This document shows, piece by piece, positions 54,417-64,000 of a stretch of 64,000 nucleotides of DNA. Location: positions 62,001-126,000 of the forward strand of contig NZ_ABLD01000009.1 of the NCBI RefSeq assembly GCF_000172415.1, in the 5' to 3' direction. The position numbers and the translations under genes are program-made. Numbering within the stretch: the stretch's first letter is position 1; every line of letters begins with the position of its first letter. The notes beneath the pieces were generated by a model. It did no database searches. It saw only the letters and a list, made by a program, of their open reading frames with translations, and had not been told where the DNA came from. Source of the stretch: Paraburkholderia graminis C4D1M. Its GTDB lineage: Bacteria > Pseudomonadota > Gammaproteobacteria > Burkholderiales > Burkholderiaceae.

Positions 54417-55937
54417 ATGGACACGATATTGAAACTCGAGAACATCAGCAAAAGCTTTCCCGGCGTGAAGGCGCTGCAAGGCATTCACCTGGAGATTGCG
54501 CGCGGCGAAATCCACGCGCTGCTCGGCGAAAACGGCGCGGGCAAGTCGACGCTGATGAAGATTCTGTGCGGCATTTATCAGCCGGACGAAGGCGCGATCA
54601 CGATCGACGGCGAGCCGCGGCACTTTGCGAATTATCACGACGCGGTCGCTGCGGGCGTCGGCATCGTGTTTCAGGAATTCAGCCTGATTCCGTACTTGAA
54701 TGCAGTGGAGAACATCTTTCTCGGCCGCGAAATGAAGAACGGCCTGGGCCTGCTCGAACGCGGCAAGATGCGGCGCGCGGCGGCCGATATATTCGCGCGG
54801 CTCGGCGTGTCGATTGATCTGTCCGTGCCGATTCGTGAACTGTCGGTTGCGCAGCAGCAGTTCGTCGAGATCGGCAAGGCGTTGTCGCTCGAAGCGCGCA
54901 TTCTTATTCTTGACGAACCGACCGCGACACTCACGCCCGCCGAAGCCGAGCATCTCTTTGCCATCATGCGCGACCTGAAAAAGCAGGGCGTGGCGATGAT
55001 TTTCATCTCGCATCACCTGGAAGAAATCTTCGAGGTCTGCGACCGCATCACCGTGCTGCGCGACGGTCAGTATGTCGGCATGACCGATGTCGCGCAGTCC
55101 GACGTGAGCCGGCTTGTCGAGATGATGGTGGGACGCCGCATCGAAAACAGTTTTCCGCCGAAGCCGCCGCTGTGCTCCGACGCGAAGATCGTGCTGGACG
55201 TACAGAAGCTGCAGTTGCATAAAGACAGCCCGGTGCTGCAATTCACGCTGCGCGAAGGCGAGATTCTCGGTTTCGCGGGACTGGTCGGTTCGGGCCGCAC
55301 CGAGACCGCGCTCGCCGTGATCGGCGCGGACGCGGCCTATGCGAAGGAGATTCGCATCAACGGCGAGGCCGCGAAACTGTCGGACCCGGCGGATGCGTTG
55401 CGCGCGGGCGTCGGCATTCTTCCTGAAAGCCGCAAAACGGAAGGGCTGATTACGGACTTCTCGATCAAGCAGAACATCTCGATCAATAACCTCGGCAAAT
55501 ACCGCTCGCTGCGATTTTTTATCGATCAGCGCAGCGAAGCGCGCGCCACCGCCGACATCATGAAACGCGTCGGCGTGAAAGCGCCGACCATGCATACGGA
55601 AGTCGCCACGCTGTCGGGCGGCAACCAGCAGAAAGTCGTGATCGCGCGCTGGCTGAACCACCACACCAACATCCTCATCTTCGACGAACCGACGCGCGGC
55701 ATCGACGTCGGCGCGAAGGCGGAAATCTATCTGCTGATGCGCGAACTCACCGCGCGCGGCTATTCGATCATCATGATTTCGTCGGAACTGCCGGAGATCG
55801 TGGGCATGTGCGACCGCGTCGCCGTGTTCCGGCAAGGCCGCATCGAAGCGCTGCTCGAAGGCGATCAGATCGACTCGAACGCCGTGATGACCTATGCAAC
55901 CGCCGGCACTCGTGGAGCCCTGCATGAACACGCCTAA
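54417..55937 (+). CDS. Ribose-type ABC transporter ATPase (two ABC domains)
   Basis: A 506-residue RbsA-type ATPase with duplicated nucleotide-binding domains. The first has Walker [10 protein letters not shown], signature [15 protein letters not shown], Walker [13 protein letters not shown]. The second has the degenerate Walker A typical of RbsA (GLVGSGRTE), signature [15 protein letters not shown] and Walker [19 protein letters not shown] lies 7-10 bases before the ATG at 54417. Its 3' end overlaps the permease gene by 14 bases. Confidence 0.93.
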   Translation: MDTILKLENISKSFPGVKALQGIHLEIARGEIHALLGENGAGKSTLMKILCGIYQPDEGAITIDGEPRHFANYHDAVAAGVGIVFQEFSLIPYLNAVENIFLGREMKNGLGLLERGKMRRAAADIFARLGVSIDLSVPIRELSVAQQQFVEIGKALSLEARILILDEPTATLTPAEAEHLFAIMRDLKKQGVAMIFISHHLEEIFEVCDRITVLRDGQYVGMTDVAQSDVSRLVEMMVGRRIENSFPPKPPLCSDAKIVLDVQKLQLHKDSPVLQFTLREGEILGFAGLVGSGRTETALAVIGADAAYAKEIRINGEAAKLSDPADALRAGVGILPESRKTEGLITDFSIKQNISINNLGKYRSLRFFIDQRSEARATADIMKRVGVKAPTMHTEVATLSGGNQQKVVIARWLNHHTNILIFDEPTRGIDVGAKAEIYLLMRELTARGYSIIMISSELPEIVGMCDRVAVFRQGRIEALLEGDQIDSNAVMTYATAGTRGALHEHA

Positions 55938-56931
55938 TCCCTCTTCGCCGCCGAAAACGTCGAGCGTCAGCGGCAATACGCCCGGCGCACCCGTGCGCTT
56001 CACCTGGGCCGCGTTGAAGCGCTCGACGCTCTTCTATCCGTTCGTCGGTTTGCTCGTGGTTTGCATCGTGATGGTGTTCGCGAGCGACAGCTTTCTCTCC
56101 GGCGCGAACATCGAGAACGTGCTGCGCCAGGTGTCGATCAACGCGATCATCGCCGTCGGCATGACGTGCGTGATTCTCACGGGCGGCATCGATCTGTCGG
56201 TCGGCTCGGTGATGGCGCTTTCGGGCACGCTCGCCGCGGGACTGATGGTGGCCGGCATGAACGCAGTTGCCGCGTTGGCGGTTGGCGTTGCGGTGGGTCT
56301 CGGCTTCGGCGCGGCCAACGGGTTCTTCGTCGCGTTCGCCGGCATGCCGCCGATCATCGTCACGCTCGCGACGATGGGCATCGCGCGCGGCCTCGCGCTG
56401 ATTTACACCGGCGGCTATCCGATCGACGGCTTGCCCGAGTGGGTCAGCTTCTTCGGCAGCGGCAAGATTCTCGGCATTCAGGCGCCCGTCGTGATCATGG
56501 CGGTGATCTATGTGATCGCGTGGGTGCTGCTCGAACGCATGCCGTTTGGCCGCTACGTGTACGCGATTGGCGGCAATGAACAGGCGACGCGTCTGTCGGG
56601 CGTGCGCGTCGCGCGCGTGAAGCTGATCGTCTACACGATTGCAGGTTTGACGTCTTCGTTTGCCGCCATCGTGTTGACCGCGCGTTTGATGAGCGGCCAG
56701 CCGAATGCGGGCGTGGGCTTCGAACTCGACGCCATCGCGGCCGTCGTGATGGGCGGCACGTCGATCTCCGGCGGACGCGGTTCGATTATCGGCACGTTGA
56801 TCGGCGCGCTGCTGCTCGGTGTGCTGAACAACGGACTCAACATGGTCGGCGTGAATCCGTATGTGCAGAACGTGATCAAAGGCGGAATCATTCTGCTCGC
56901 GATTTACATCAGCCGTGACCGCAGAAAGTAA
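55924..56931 (+). CDS. Ribose-type ABC transporter permease
   Basis: A 335-residue BPD_transp_2 permease with 8-10 hydrophobic segments. Landmarks are [90 protein letters not shown], and [35 protein letters not shown]. The start at 55924 has GGAG 6-9 bases upstream. It completes the transporter. Confidence 0.93.
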   Translation: MNTPNPSSPPKTSSVSGNTPGAPVRFTWAALKRSTLFYPFVGLLVVCIVMVFASDSFLSGANIENVLRQVSINAIIAVGMTCVILTGGIDLSVGSVMALSGTLAAGLMVAGMNAVAALAVGVAVGLGFGAANGFFVAFAGMPPIIVTLATMGIARGLALIYTGGYPIDGLPEWVSFFGSGKILGIQAPVVIMAVIYVIAWVLLERMPFGRYVYAIGGNEQATRLSGVRVARVKLIVYTIAGLTSSFAAIVLTARLMSGQPNAGVGFELDAIAAVVMGGTSISGGRGSIIGTLIGALLLGVLNNGLNMVGVNPYVQNVIKGGIILLAIYISRDRRK

Positions 56932-56974
56932 CGCTTTCTTCTCCATTGATTTTCACTTCCGGCAGGACCATGCA

Positions 56975-58072
56975 ATGACGAATGAATTCACTCCATCCGA
57001 CAAGCAGGACATGACGGCGATTGTCTGCCACGCACCGAAAGACTATCGCGTCGAACAGGTAGCGAAGCCGCGCGCGCGAGCGCATGAACTGGTGATTCGC
57101 ATCGCCGCATGCGGGATCTGCGCGAGCGATTGCAAATGCCATTCGGGCGCGAAGATGTTCTGGGGCGGGCCGAGTCCGTGGGTTAAAGCGCCGGTGATTC
57201 CGGGGCACGAGTTCTTCGGCTTCGTGCAGGAACTCGGCGAAGGCGCGGCAGAACATTTCGGCGTGAAGATCGGCGACCGCGTGATCGCCGAGCAGATCGT
57301 GCCTTGCGGCAAGTGCCGTTATTGCAAATCCGGCCAGTACTGGATGTGCGAAGTGCACAACATCTTCGGCTTTCAGCGTGAAGTCGCCGACGGCGGCATG
57401 GCCGAGTACATGCGTATTCCGCCGACCGCCATCGTTCACAAGATTCCGGACGGCATTTCACTCGAAGACGCCGCTATCATCGAACCGCTGGCGTGCGCGA
57501 TTCACACGGTCAATCGCGGCGATGTGCAGTTGGATGACGTCGTCGTGATTGCAGGCGCGGGTCCGCTCGGTTTGATGATGACGCAAGTCGCGCATCTGAA
57601 AACGCCGAAGAAACTCGTCGTGATAGATCTGGTGGAAGAGCGCCTCGCACTCGCGCGCGAGTATGGCGCGGACGTGACGATCAACCCGAAACAGGACGAC
57701 GCGCTCGCGATCATCCATTCGCTCACTGACGGCTACGGCTGCGACGTCTATATTGAAACGACCGGCGCGCCGGTCGGCGTCAATCAGGGCATGGATCTGA
57801 TCCGCAAGCTCGGGCGCTTCGTCGAGTTCTCCGTGTTCGGCGCGGATACGACACTCGACTGGTCGGTGATCGGCGACCGCAAGGAACTCGATGTACGCGG
57901 CGCGCACCTCGGACCGTATTGCTATCCGATTGCAATCGATCTGCTCGCGCGCGGACTCGTGACGTCGAAAGGCATCGTCACACACGGCTTTTCTCTGGAA
58001 GAATGGGACGAGGCGATCAAGGTCGCCGATTCGCTGGATTCGATCAAGGTGCTGATGAAGCCGCGCGCGTAA
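56975..58072 (+). CDS. Zinc-dependent polyol dehydrogenase, EltD-like MDR
   Basis: A 365-residue medium-chain dehydrogenase. Catalytic zinc ligands are in CGICASDCK and PVIPGHEFFG. The structural zinc cysteines are in PCGKCRYCKSGQYWMC. The Rossmann motif is VVIAGAGPLGLMM, and the IGDRKELDVRGAHLGPYCYP region is distinctive. From memory it resembles the Mycobacterium smegmatis erythritol/L-threitol dehydrogenase EltD. The real substrate (erythritol, threitol, arabitol or xylitol) is unresolved. An in-frame ATG at 57011 is an alternative start. Confidence 0.88.
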   Translation: MTNEFTPSDKQDMTAIVCHAPKDYRVEQVAKPRARAHELVIRIAACGICASDCKCHSGAKMFWGGPSPWVKAPVIPGHEFFGFVQELGEGAAEHFGVKIGDRVIAEQIVPCGKCRYCKSGQYWMCEVHNIFGFQREVADGGMAEYMRIPPTAIVHKIPDGISLEDAAIIEPLACAIHTVNRGDVQLDDVVVIAGAGPLGLMMTQVAHLKTPKKLVVIDLVEERLALAREYGADVTINPKQDDALAIIHSLTDGYGCDVYIETTGAPVGVNQGMDLIRKLGRFVEFSVFGADTTLDWSVIGDRKELDVRGAHLGPYCYPIAIDLLARGLVTSKGIVTHGFSLEEWDEAIKVADSLDSIKVLMKPRA

Positions 58073-58117
58073 GCGCCGGCATCTACTGAAGCGCAGCGCT
58101 ACAACAACGGAGACTGT

Positions 58118-59662
58118 ATGGAATACGTCATCGGCGTCGACATCGGCACGCAGAGCACGAAGGCGCTGCTGGTTGATCGGCACGGCGCTATCGTTGCGCA
58201 ACACGCGTCGAGCTATCAGCCGGATACGCCGAAGCCTCTATGGGCCGAGCAATGGCCGGCGGTGTGGTTCAAGGCGGTCACCGAATGCATTGCCGCGTGC
58301 GTGCAGAAGGCGAAACAGGCGGGCGTCGCGGCGGATTCCATCAAGGCCGTGTGCGTGAGCAGCCTGTATGGCGGCTCGGGCATTCCTGTGGATAGCGAGA
58401 TGCGGCCGCTTTATCCGTGTCTGATATGGATGGACCGGCGCGCAACCGATCAGGTCGAATGGGTGCACCGCAACGTCGACCTCGAGCGGCTGTACGCGAT
58501 CACCGGCAATGGCGTGGACAGCTACTACGGCTACACGAAGATGCTGTGGCTGCGCGATCACGAGCCCGACGTATGGGCGCAAACGCGTTACTTCCTGCCG
58601 CCGAACGCGTATGTGATCTACATGCTGACGGGCGAAGTCGCGGTCGATCACAGCTCGGCGGGCAACATCGGCGGCATCTACGATATTGCGCAGCGCGACT
58701 GGTCCGACGAGGCGCTCGACATGCTCGGCATTCCCGCGACGATGATGCCGGAGCGGCTCGTCGATTCATCGGAAGTGGTCGGCGGCTTGCTGTCGCAATG
58801 GAGCGGGCAGCTCGGACTCGCGGCAGGCACGTCGATTGTGGCGGGCGGCGTGGACGCCGCGGTCGCGACATTCGCCGCGGGCGTGAGCCGAGCAGGGCAA
58901 CATGTCGCGATGATCGGCACGAGCATGTGCTGGGGCTACGTCAATCAGACGGTCGATGCGCGCCACGGATTGATCAGCATGCCTCACGTTTTCAACGGGC
59001 AGCGCGACATCTATGTGTTCGGCGGCGCGATTACCGCGGGCGCGTCAGTGACGTGGTATCGCGATCAGTTCTGTCATGCCGAAATGGAAGCCGCGCGCGC
59101 GACGCCGCATGGCGATCCCCATCGTCTGCTCGAAGACAATGCATCGAAAGTGCCGGCGGGATCGGATGGCGTGATGTTTTTGCCTTATCTGATGGGCGAA
59201 CGCAGCCCCGTGTGGGACGCCAAGGCGAGCGGCGCGTTCGTCGGCCTGAGCCTTTTTCATACGCGGGCGCACTTGTATCGCGCGGTGCTCGAGGGCGTGT
59301 CGTTTGCGTTGAAGCACAACATCGAGGCCGGACGCCAGGGAGCGCAGTCGTTGGAGGACAAGCTGATCGTGGTCGGCGGCGCCGCGCATTCGGACTTGTG
59401 GATGCAGATCATCGCCGACATCACCGGCTATCCGGTCTATACGATCGAGCAGGAAGTGGAGGCGGCGATGGGCGCCGCGTTGCTCGCCGCGCTCGGCGTC
59501 GGGCTGATTTCGCGCGAGGCGGCGCAGGGCGGCTGGATCACGCTGATCGAGCGCGCACAACCGGACGCCGCGCGAATGGCGCGTTACGAAGAGCGCTTCG
59601 GCATCTATAAAGACCTGTATCCGGCATTGAAGCCGGTCATGCATCGCTTGCAAACATCATGA
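58118..59662 (+). CDS. FGGY-family carbohydrate kinase
   Basis: A 514-residue FGGY kinase. The N-terminal phosphate motif is YVIGVDIGTQSTKALLVDRHG, followed by CVSSLYGGSGIPVDSEM (differs from the QMHG of xylulokinases), LIWMDRRA, the catalytic-Asp region GGVDAAVATFAAG, the adenosine motif AMIGTSMCWGYV, and FLPYLMGERSPVWDAKASGAFVGL. The altered substrate loop suggests a ketose other than plain D-xylulose, such as ribulose, L-xylulose or erythrulose (inference). It overlaps the following SDR gene by 4 bases (ATGA). Confidence 0.85.
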   Translation: MEYVIGVDIGTQSTKALLVDRHGAIVAQHASSYQPDTPKPLWAEQWPAVWFKAVTECIAACVQKAKQAGVAADSIKAVCVSSLYGGSGIPVDSEMRPLYPCLIWMDRRATDQVEWVHRNVDLERLYAITGNGVDSYYGYTKMLWLRDHEPDVWAQTRYFLPPNAYVIYMLTGEVAVDHSSAGNIGGIYDIAQRDWSDEALDMLGIPATMMPERLVDSSEVVGGLLSQWSGQLGLAAGTSIVAGGVDAAVATFAAGVSRAGQHVAMIGTSMCWGYVNQTVDARHGLISMPHVFNGQRDIYVFGGAITAGASVTWYRDQFCHAEMEAARATPHGDPHRLLEDNASKVPAGSDGVMFLPYLMGERSPVWDAKASGAFVGLSLFHTRAHLYRAVLEGVSFALKHNIEAGRQGAQSLEDKLIVVGGAAHSDLWMQIIADITGYPVYTIEQEVEAAMGAALLAALGVGLISREAAQGGWITLIERAQPDAARMARYEERFGIYKDLYPALKPVMHRLQTS

Positions 59663-60396
59663 ATGCTACTTTCGATTTTTCCGGCCGCTCGATATTCGTG
59701 ACGGGCGCCTCGAGTGGAATAGGGCGCGCGACGGTCGAGATGTTGTGCGCGAGCGGTGCCGATGTCGTCGCGGCGGCACGCAATGCGAACGAGCTTGCGC
59801 GTCTCGCCGAGGAGACCGGCTGCGAGCCGTTGAAGCTCGACGTCAGCGACGAAGCCGCAATCGACGAAGCGTTTCTATCGCTCGGTGCTTTCGACGGTCT
59901 GGTGAATTGCGCGGGCATTGCGTTGCTCGAACGCGCGGTGGAGACAACGGCCGCGAGTTTCGACCGCGTGATGGCGGTGAACGCGCGCGGCGCGGCGCTG
60001 GTGGCGAAGCATGTGGCGCGAGGGATGATCGACGCGAAGCGGGCCGGCAGTATCGTGAACGTTTCGAGTCAGGCGGCGCTTGTCGCGCTTGACGATCACC
60101 TGAGCTATTCGGCTTCGAAGGCCGCGCTCGATGCGATCACGCGGGCTTTGTGCATCGAGTTGGGACCGTTTGGGATTCGTGTGAATAGTGTGAATCCGAC
60201 TGTTACGCTGACGCCGATGGCCGTGCAGGCGTGGAGCGATCCTGTCAAGCGCGAGCCTGCACTTAAGGCTATTCCGCTTGGGAGGTTTGCCGAGGCGGTT
60301 GAAGTGGCTTCGGTGGTGGCGTTCTTGTTGAGCGATGCGGCTTCTATGGTGAGTGGGGTTTCGCTGGCGGTTGATGGGGGATTTGTGGCGCGGTGA
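59659..60396 (+). CDS. SDR oxidoreductase, L-xylulose reductase-like
   Basis: A 245-residue short-chain dehydrogenase with TGASSGIGRATV, GLVNCAGIALLERAVE, SSQAALVALDDHLSYSASKAAL (Ser, Tyr, Lys), and the C-terminal VNPTVTLTPMAVQAWSDPVKREPALKAIPLGRF. The VNPT...WSDP...IPLGRFAE motif is specific to the L-xylulose reductase/carbonyl reductase (DCXR) branch, whose members interconvert L-xylulose and xylitol. The ATG overlaps the kinase stop. It is the last gene of the block 2 operon. Confidence 0.85.
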   Translation: MNATFDFSGRSIFVTGASSGIGRATVEMLCASGADVVAAARNANELARLAEETGCEPLKLDVSDEAAIDEAFLSLGAFDGLVNCAGIALLERAVETTAASFDRVMAVNARGAALVAKHVARGMIDAKRAGSIVNVSSQAALVALDDHLSYSASKAALDAITRALCIELGPFGIRVNSVNPTVTLTPMAVQAWSDPVKREPALKAIPLGRFAEAVEVASVVAFLLSDAASMVSGVSLAVDGGFVAR

Positions 60397-60493
60397 CATT
60401 TACTGCTGCAGCGCGTGCGGCGCCGCTCGAGACATGACTGTCTTGTCACTAACGAGCGAAGCGGGTTAGACAAAAACTCGCCGCAGCTCGTCC

Positions 60494-61438
60494 CTACAAC
60501 ACCGTCCTGACATGCCAAAGCTCAGGAAACAAAACCACATCGAGCATCTTGCGCAGATAAGGCGCGCCACTGGTCCCGCCCGTCCCCTGCTTGAAGCCGA
60601 TAATCCTCTCGACGGTAGTAACGTGCCGGAACCGCCACTGCCGGAAAGCGTCCTCGAGATCGACCAGTTCCTCGGCCATCTCGTACAACTCCCAATGCTG
60701 CGAAGGATTGCGATACACCTCTAGCCAGGCCGCTTCGACGGAAGCATCGTGAACCGTGGGCTGCGTCCAGTCGCGCGCGAGCCGCGACGGCGAAATCGCA
60801 AAGCCGCGACGCGCAAGCAGCTTCACCACTTCGTCGTAGAACGACGGCGCTTCCAGTGACGCCTTCACCTCCGCAAGCACATCGGCACGATGCGCATGCG
60901 GCTTGAGCATCTGCTCGTTCTTGTTGCCGAGCAGAAACTCGATCTGCCGGTACTGATAAGACTGAAACCCCGACGAGCTGCCCAGGTAAGGCCGCATCGC
61001 CGTGTATTCGGACGGCGTCATTGTCGCGAGCACGCTCCAGGCCTGCACGAGCTGCTCCATGATCCGCGAGACGCGCGCGAGCATCTTGAACGCCGGCGGC
61101 AACTCGTCGCGATGCACGGCGTCGAGCGCGGCGCGCAACTCGTACAGCGCGAGCTTCATCCACAATTCGCTGGTCTGATGCTGAATGATGAACAGCATCT
61201 CGTTGTGATCGGGCGACAACGGATGCTGCGCATTCAGCACCGTCCCGAGCGACAGATAATCGCCGTAACTCATCGAGCCGGAGAAGTCGAGCTGCGCGTC
61301 GTGCCAGCCATCCTCGGCTGAAGAAGCGTTCGTAGCAGCAGTCGCAGCGTCGGCGGACGCAGCGCTCCCATGACCGAACGGGCAACCTTGCGCGGGCTTT
61401 TCTTCGGGCAAGCCCGGCGTTTGCATGTGATCGTTCAT
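60494..61438 (-). CDS. kynA: Tryptophan 2,3-dioxygenase
   Basis: A 314-residue heme enzyme opening the indole ring of tryptophan to N-formylkynurenine. The 50-residue N-terminal extension ([16 protein letters not shown]) is low complexity. The core has [59 protein letters not shown], and the heme-His motif [28 protein letters not shown] lies upstream of the ATG. It is the last gene of the kynB-kynU-kynA operon, 10 bases after kynU. Confidence 0.95.
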   Translation of the reverse strand: MNDHMQTPGLPEEKPAQGCPFGHGSAASADAATAATNASSAEDGWHDAQLDFSGSMSYGDYLSLGTVLNAQHPLSPDHNEMLFIIQHQTSELWMKLALYELRAALDAVHRDELPPAFKMLARVSRIMEQLVQAWSVLATMTPSEYTAMRPYLGSSSGFQSYQYRQIEFLLGNKNEQMLKPHAHRADVLAEVKASLEAPSFYDEVVKLLARRGFAISPSRLARDWTQPTVHDASVEAAWLEVYRNPSQHWELYEMAEELVDLEDAFRQWRFRHVTTVERIIGFKQGTGGTSGAPYLRKMLDVVLFPELWHVRTVL

Positions 61439-61448
61439 CGTGCGCTCC

Positions 61449-62699
61449 TCAGGTCACGGCGCCGCGCGCGGCAAATTCCGGCGCGCGCCAGGTCTCGCGT
61501 GCGAGCACGTCGCGCAAGGTTTCGACGGCGTCCCATACATCCACGAAGCGCGTATAAAGCGGCGTAAAGCCGAAGCGCAGCACATGCGGCTCGCGATAAT
61601 CGCCGATCACCCCACGCGCGATCAACGCCTGCATCACCTCATAGCCATGCGGATGCTCGAAGCTCGCATGCGAGCCGCGCTGCGAGTGTGCGCGCGGCGT
61701 GACGAGCTTCAACGGAAATTCGCTGCAACGCGCTTCGACGAGTTCGATAAAGAGATCGGTCAGCGCCAGCGACTTGCGGCGAATCGCCTGCATGTCGGTC
61801 TGCAGAAACACGTCGAGCCCGCATTCGACGAGCGCCATCGACACCATCGGCTGCGTGCCGCACAAATAGCGGCCGACGCCCTGATCCGGCCGATACGTCG
61901 GGTTCATCTCGAACGGCGCGGCATGTCCCCACCAGCCGGACAGCGGCTGCGCAAAGTTATTCTGATGGCGCTTCGGCACCCACACGAAGGCAGGCGAGCC
62001 CGGACCGCCGTTCAGGTACTTGTACGTGCAGCCGACTGCGTAGTCGGCGCCGACGCCGTTCAGGTCGACCGGCACCGCGCCCGCCGAATGCGCGAGGTCC
62101 CACAGCGCGAGCGCGCCCTTGTCGTGAATCAGCTTCGTCAGCGCGGCCATGTCGTGCATGTAGCCGGTGCGGTAGTTCACATGCGTGATCATCGCGATCG
62201 CGGTGTCGTCGCCGATTGCTTCGGGCAGCTCCGACGGGTCGTCGACGAGACGCAGTTCATAGCCGCGGTCGAGCTGCTCGATCACGCCCTGCGCGATGTA
62301 CAGGTCGGACGGAAAATTCGAACGCTCGGACACGATCACGCGCCGCTTCGGGTCGCGCGCGTCGGCGAGCCGCAGTGCGGCGGACAGCACCTTGAAGAGG
62401 TTGATCGAAATCGTATCGGTGACGACGACTTCGTCCTCGGCGGCGCCGATCAGCGGCGCGAGTTTATTGCCCAAGCGACGCGGCAGCGCGAACCAGCCCG
62501 CCGCGTTCCAGCTGCGGATCAAACCCTCGCCCCATTCGGCGGCGATCACGGTTTGCGCGCGTTGCGCGGCGGCGGCCGGCGGCACGCCGAGCGAATTGCC
62601 GTCGAGGTAGATAGTGGTCGACGACAGCGCGAACTGGTCGCGCAGTGTCGCGAGCGGGTCGGCGCTGTCGAGCGCCAAGGCTTCTTCGCGATGATTCAT
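61449..62699 (-). CDS. kynU: Kynureninase
   Basis: A 416-residue PLP enzyme cleaving kynurenine to anthranilate and alanine. The PLP lysine is Lys227 in [17 protein letters not shown]. Other family elements are [11 protein letters not shown] near residue 31, [61 protein letters not shown], and [21 protein letters not shown]. It lies 36 bases after kynB. Together with KynA and KynB it takes tryptophan to anthranilate. Confidence 0.96.
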   Translation of the reverse strand: MNHREEALALDSADPLATLRDQFALSSTTIYLDGNSLGVPPAAAAQRAQTVIAAEWGEGLIRSWNAAGWFALPRRLGNKLAPLIGAAEDEVVVTDTISINLFKVLSAALRLADARDPKRRVIVSERSNFPSDLYIAQGVIEQLDRGYELRLVDDPSELPEAIGDDTAIAMITHVNYRTGYMHDMAALTKLIHDKGALALWDLAHSAGAVPVDLNGVGADYAVGCTYKYLNGGPGSPAFVWVPKRHQNNFAQPLSGWWGHAAPFEMNPTYRPDQGVGRYLCGTQPMVSMALVECGLDVFLQTDMQAIRRKSLALTDLFIELVEARCSEFPLKLVTPRAHSQRGSHASFEHPHGYEVMQALIARGVIGDYREPHVLRFGFTPLYTRFVDVWDAVETLRDVLARETWRAPEFAARGAVT

Positions 62700-62735
62700 G
62701 GTGGTCTCGTTCGTTCGCGTATTGCGGATTGGAAG

Positions 62736-63374
62736 TCAGTGCGCGTCGGGCAGCGCGCGCAGGACCGCGCGCACGGGGCTCGCGTCGAGCGTGGTCAGCT
62801 TGAGCGGCAGCGCGATCAGTTCGTAATCGCCGGGCGCGACGTCGTCGAGCACGATGCCCTCGAGAATCGCCATGCCGTGCGCGCGAATACGGTGATGCGC
62901 GTCCATCGTCTTCGATTCCTGCGGGTCGAGCGACGGCGTGTCGATGCCGATCAGCTTCACGCCGTTGGCCGCGAGCAGGTCGATCGTTTCGGGCGCGACG
63001 GCGCAGAAGCCGCTGTCCCACGCCGCGGTCGGCGCGTTTCTGTAAGTGCGCAGTAAGACTCGCGGCGGCAACCCGCCCAACGAGTCACGCAGATGTTGTG
63101 GCGTGACAACAGGCGACGCGCCGATGCAATGAATCACGCGGCATCGTCCGAGATAGGCGTCGAGCGGCACTTGGCCGATTGCGGCGCCCTCCGCGTCGTA
63201 GTGCAGAGGCGCGTCCGTGTGCGCGCCGGTATGCGGCGAGAGCGTCAGCCGCGCGACGTTGACGGGCGAGCCGGCCTCCATCCGCCAGACGCGCTCGATG
63301 CCGACGGGCGTGTCGCCTGGCCAGACGGGCGTCGCCGTATCGACGGCGGGGGTGATGTCCCAGAGTGTTTGCAT
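62736..63374 (-). CDS. kynB: Kynurenine formamidase (arylformamidase)
   Basis: A 212-residue zinc-dependent cyclase-family hydrolase turning N-formylkynurenine into kynurenine and formate. The metal-binding motif [19 protein letters not shown] is near residue 48. The [26 protein letters not shown] start and [33 protein letters not shown] are typical of the bacterial KynB family. It is the first gene of the leftward operon and is divergent from kynR. Confidence 0.95.
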   Translation of the reverse strand: MQTLWDITPAVDTATPVWPGDTPVGIERVWRMEAGSPVNVARLTLSPHTGAHTDAPLHYDAEGAAIGQVPLDAYLGRCRVIHCIGASPVVTPQHLRDSLGGLPPRVLLRTYRNAPTAAWDSGFCAVAPETIDLLAANGVKLIGIDTPSLDPQESKTMDAHHRIRAHGMAILEGIVLDDVAPGDYELIALPLKLTTLDASPVRAVLRALPDAH

Positions 63375-63503
63375 GTCCGCATGGAAGGTGGAGGTCTATA
63401 CGGAATGATAGGTGGCCAGCCGCGAAATGTGATTGCGAAAAAATCTCCTTCTAAGCCCGGTCTTGGAACATAATTTGAGTTAAATGGGAAAGGGAGACCG
63501 AAT

Positions 63504-64000
63504 ATGAACGCGATCTCGCTCGACGCCACCGATTGCCGTATCTTGACGGTGCTTCAGCAGGAAGGACGAATCAGCAATCTCGATCTCGCGGAGCGCATCT
63601 CGCTGTCGCCGTCGGCGTGTCTGCGGCGCTTGCGTCTACTGGAAGAACAGGGCGTCATCGAGCACTATCGCGCGTGTCTGAACCGCGAAGTGCTGGGCTT
63701 CGAGCTGGAGGCGTTCGTTCAGGTGTCGATGCGCAATGAACAGCAGAATTGGCACGAGCGCTTCGCTGAAGCGCTGCGCGACTGGCCGGAAGTGGTCGGC
63801 GCTTTTGTCGTGACGGGCGAGACGCACTATCTGCTGCGCGTTCTCGCGCACAACCTCAAGCACTATTCGGATTTTGTGTTGCAGCGTCTCTATAAGGCGC
63901 CGGGCGTGCTGGATATTCGTTCGAATATCGTGCTGCAGACCTTGAAGGAAGATTCGGGCGTGCCGGTTTCGCTGGTCACGCGCAACAACACCCACGGCGC
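63504..64000 (+). CDS. kynR: Lrp/AsnC-family regulator (KynR-like), 3' end cut by window edge
   Basis: Starting at ATG 63504 (MNAISLDATDCRILTVLQQEG) with AGGGAGA upstream, the frame is open for 165 codons to the right edge, so the stop is not seen but little is missing. It has an N-terminal HTH (SNLDLAERISLSPSACLRRLRLLEEQGVI) and a RAM-type ligand domain (LEAFVQVSMRNEQQNWHERFAEALRDWPEVVGAFVVTGETHYLLRV). It is divergent from kynBUA, matching the known Burkholderia and Pseudomonas KynR, which responds to kynurenine (literature knowledge). Confidence 0.9.
   Translation, partial: MNAISLDATDCRILTVLQQEGRISNLDLAERISLSPSACLRRLRLLEEQGVIEHYRACLNREVLGFELEAFVQVSMRNEQQNWHERFAEALRDWPEVVGAFVVTGETHYLLRVLAHNLKHYSDFVLQRLYKAPGVLDIRSNIVLQTLKEDSGVPVSLVTRNNTHG

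Noticed and set aside
60397-60493. Terminator between the L-xylulose-reductase-like gene and kynA
   Set aside because: The 97-base convergent spacer has no stem with an adjoining T-run that I could support.
63375-63503. KynR operator and promoters in the kynB-kynR spacer
   Set aside because: A CATAAT near 63468 could be a -10 for kynR, but no good -35 or clear Lrp-type palindrome could be identified by eye.

Overview
The window is high-GC, densely coded DNA with gene content typical of the core chromosome of a Burkholderia-group betaproteobacterium (Burkholderia, Paraburkholderia or Caballeronia). This assignment rests on recalled gene content and protein style: a class II aldolase next to pyk and pgk, a purC-purE-purK-tsaC block, a TetR-regulated RND pump of the BpeAB-OprB kind, and a kynR/kynBUA locus. 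No 16S gene or other direct taxonomic marker is present. I found no rRNA, tRNA, CRISPR array, insertion sequence or prophage.

Layout. Positions 1-3.6 kb hold a minus-strand run: ilvE, a CHCC zinc-finger protein, waaF, an NTF2-like protein and a YheT-type hydrolase cut by the left edge. From 3.9 to 13.5 kb the plus strand carries azlCD, then pgk, pyk and fba (lower glycolysis and gluconeogenesis), then purC-purE-purK-tsaC. From 13.6 to 25.7 kb lie a GDSL lipase lipoprotein, a membrane fatty acid hydroxylase, PBP4 (dacB), an OmpR-type two-component system followed by a DegP/DegQ-like protease, several small accessory proteins, a GlxA-type regulator and an isochorismatase-like hydrolase. From 25.7 to 32.8 kb a TetR repressor is divergent from a three-gene RND efflux operon. 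A palindromic operator sits inside the pump promoter. From 33 to 41.3 kb come an NCS2 purine permease, a FGGY kinase, the glutathione-dependent formaldehyde oxidation pair frmA-fghA, and a znuA-znuC-znuB zinc importer with a candidate Zur box.

The most distinctive part is 41.6-60.4 kb, about 19 kb of polyol catabolism in two blocks. Block 1 has a sorbitol-type SDR dehydrogenase, an ABC polyol importer (SBP, two permeases, ATPase) with an embedded HAD phosphatase, and, on the opposite strand, a D-arabinitol dehydrogenase, a xylulokinase and a SorC-family regulator. Both promoters of block 1 carry the same 12-bp palindromic element (GAKC-N4-GMTC): three copies upstream of the SDR and two upstream of the arabinitol dehydrogenase, always exactly 19 bp apart. 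The ATPase gene has a single-base frameshift just after Walker B. Block 2 has an AraC regulator, an RbsBAC-type importer, an EltD-like zinc polyol dehydrogenase, a second FGGY kinase and an L-xylulose-reductase-like SDR. Together these could convert an incoming tetritol or pentitol to a phosphorylated ketose.

The right end (60.5-64 kb) is tryptophan catabolism: kynB-kynU-kynA on the minus strand and a divergent Lrp-type kynR cut by the window edge. I did not find a defence system or another wholly unfamiliar gene family. The best candidates for something undescribed are the 19-bp-phased SorC operator arrays, the block 2 pathway, and the repeat-plus-hairpin spacer between the polyol SBP and permease genes.
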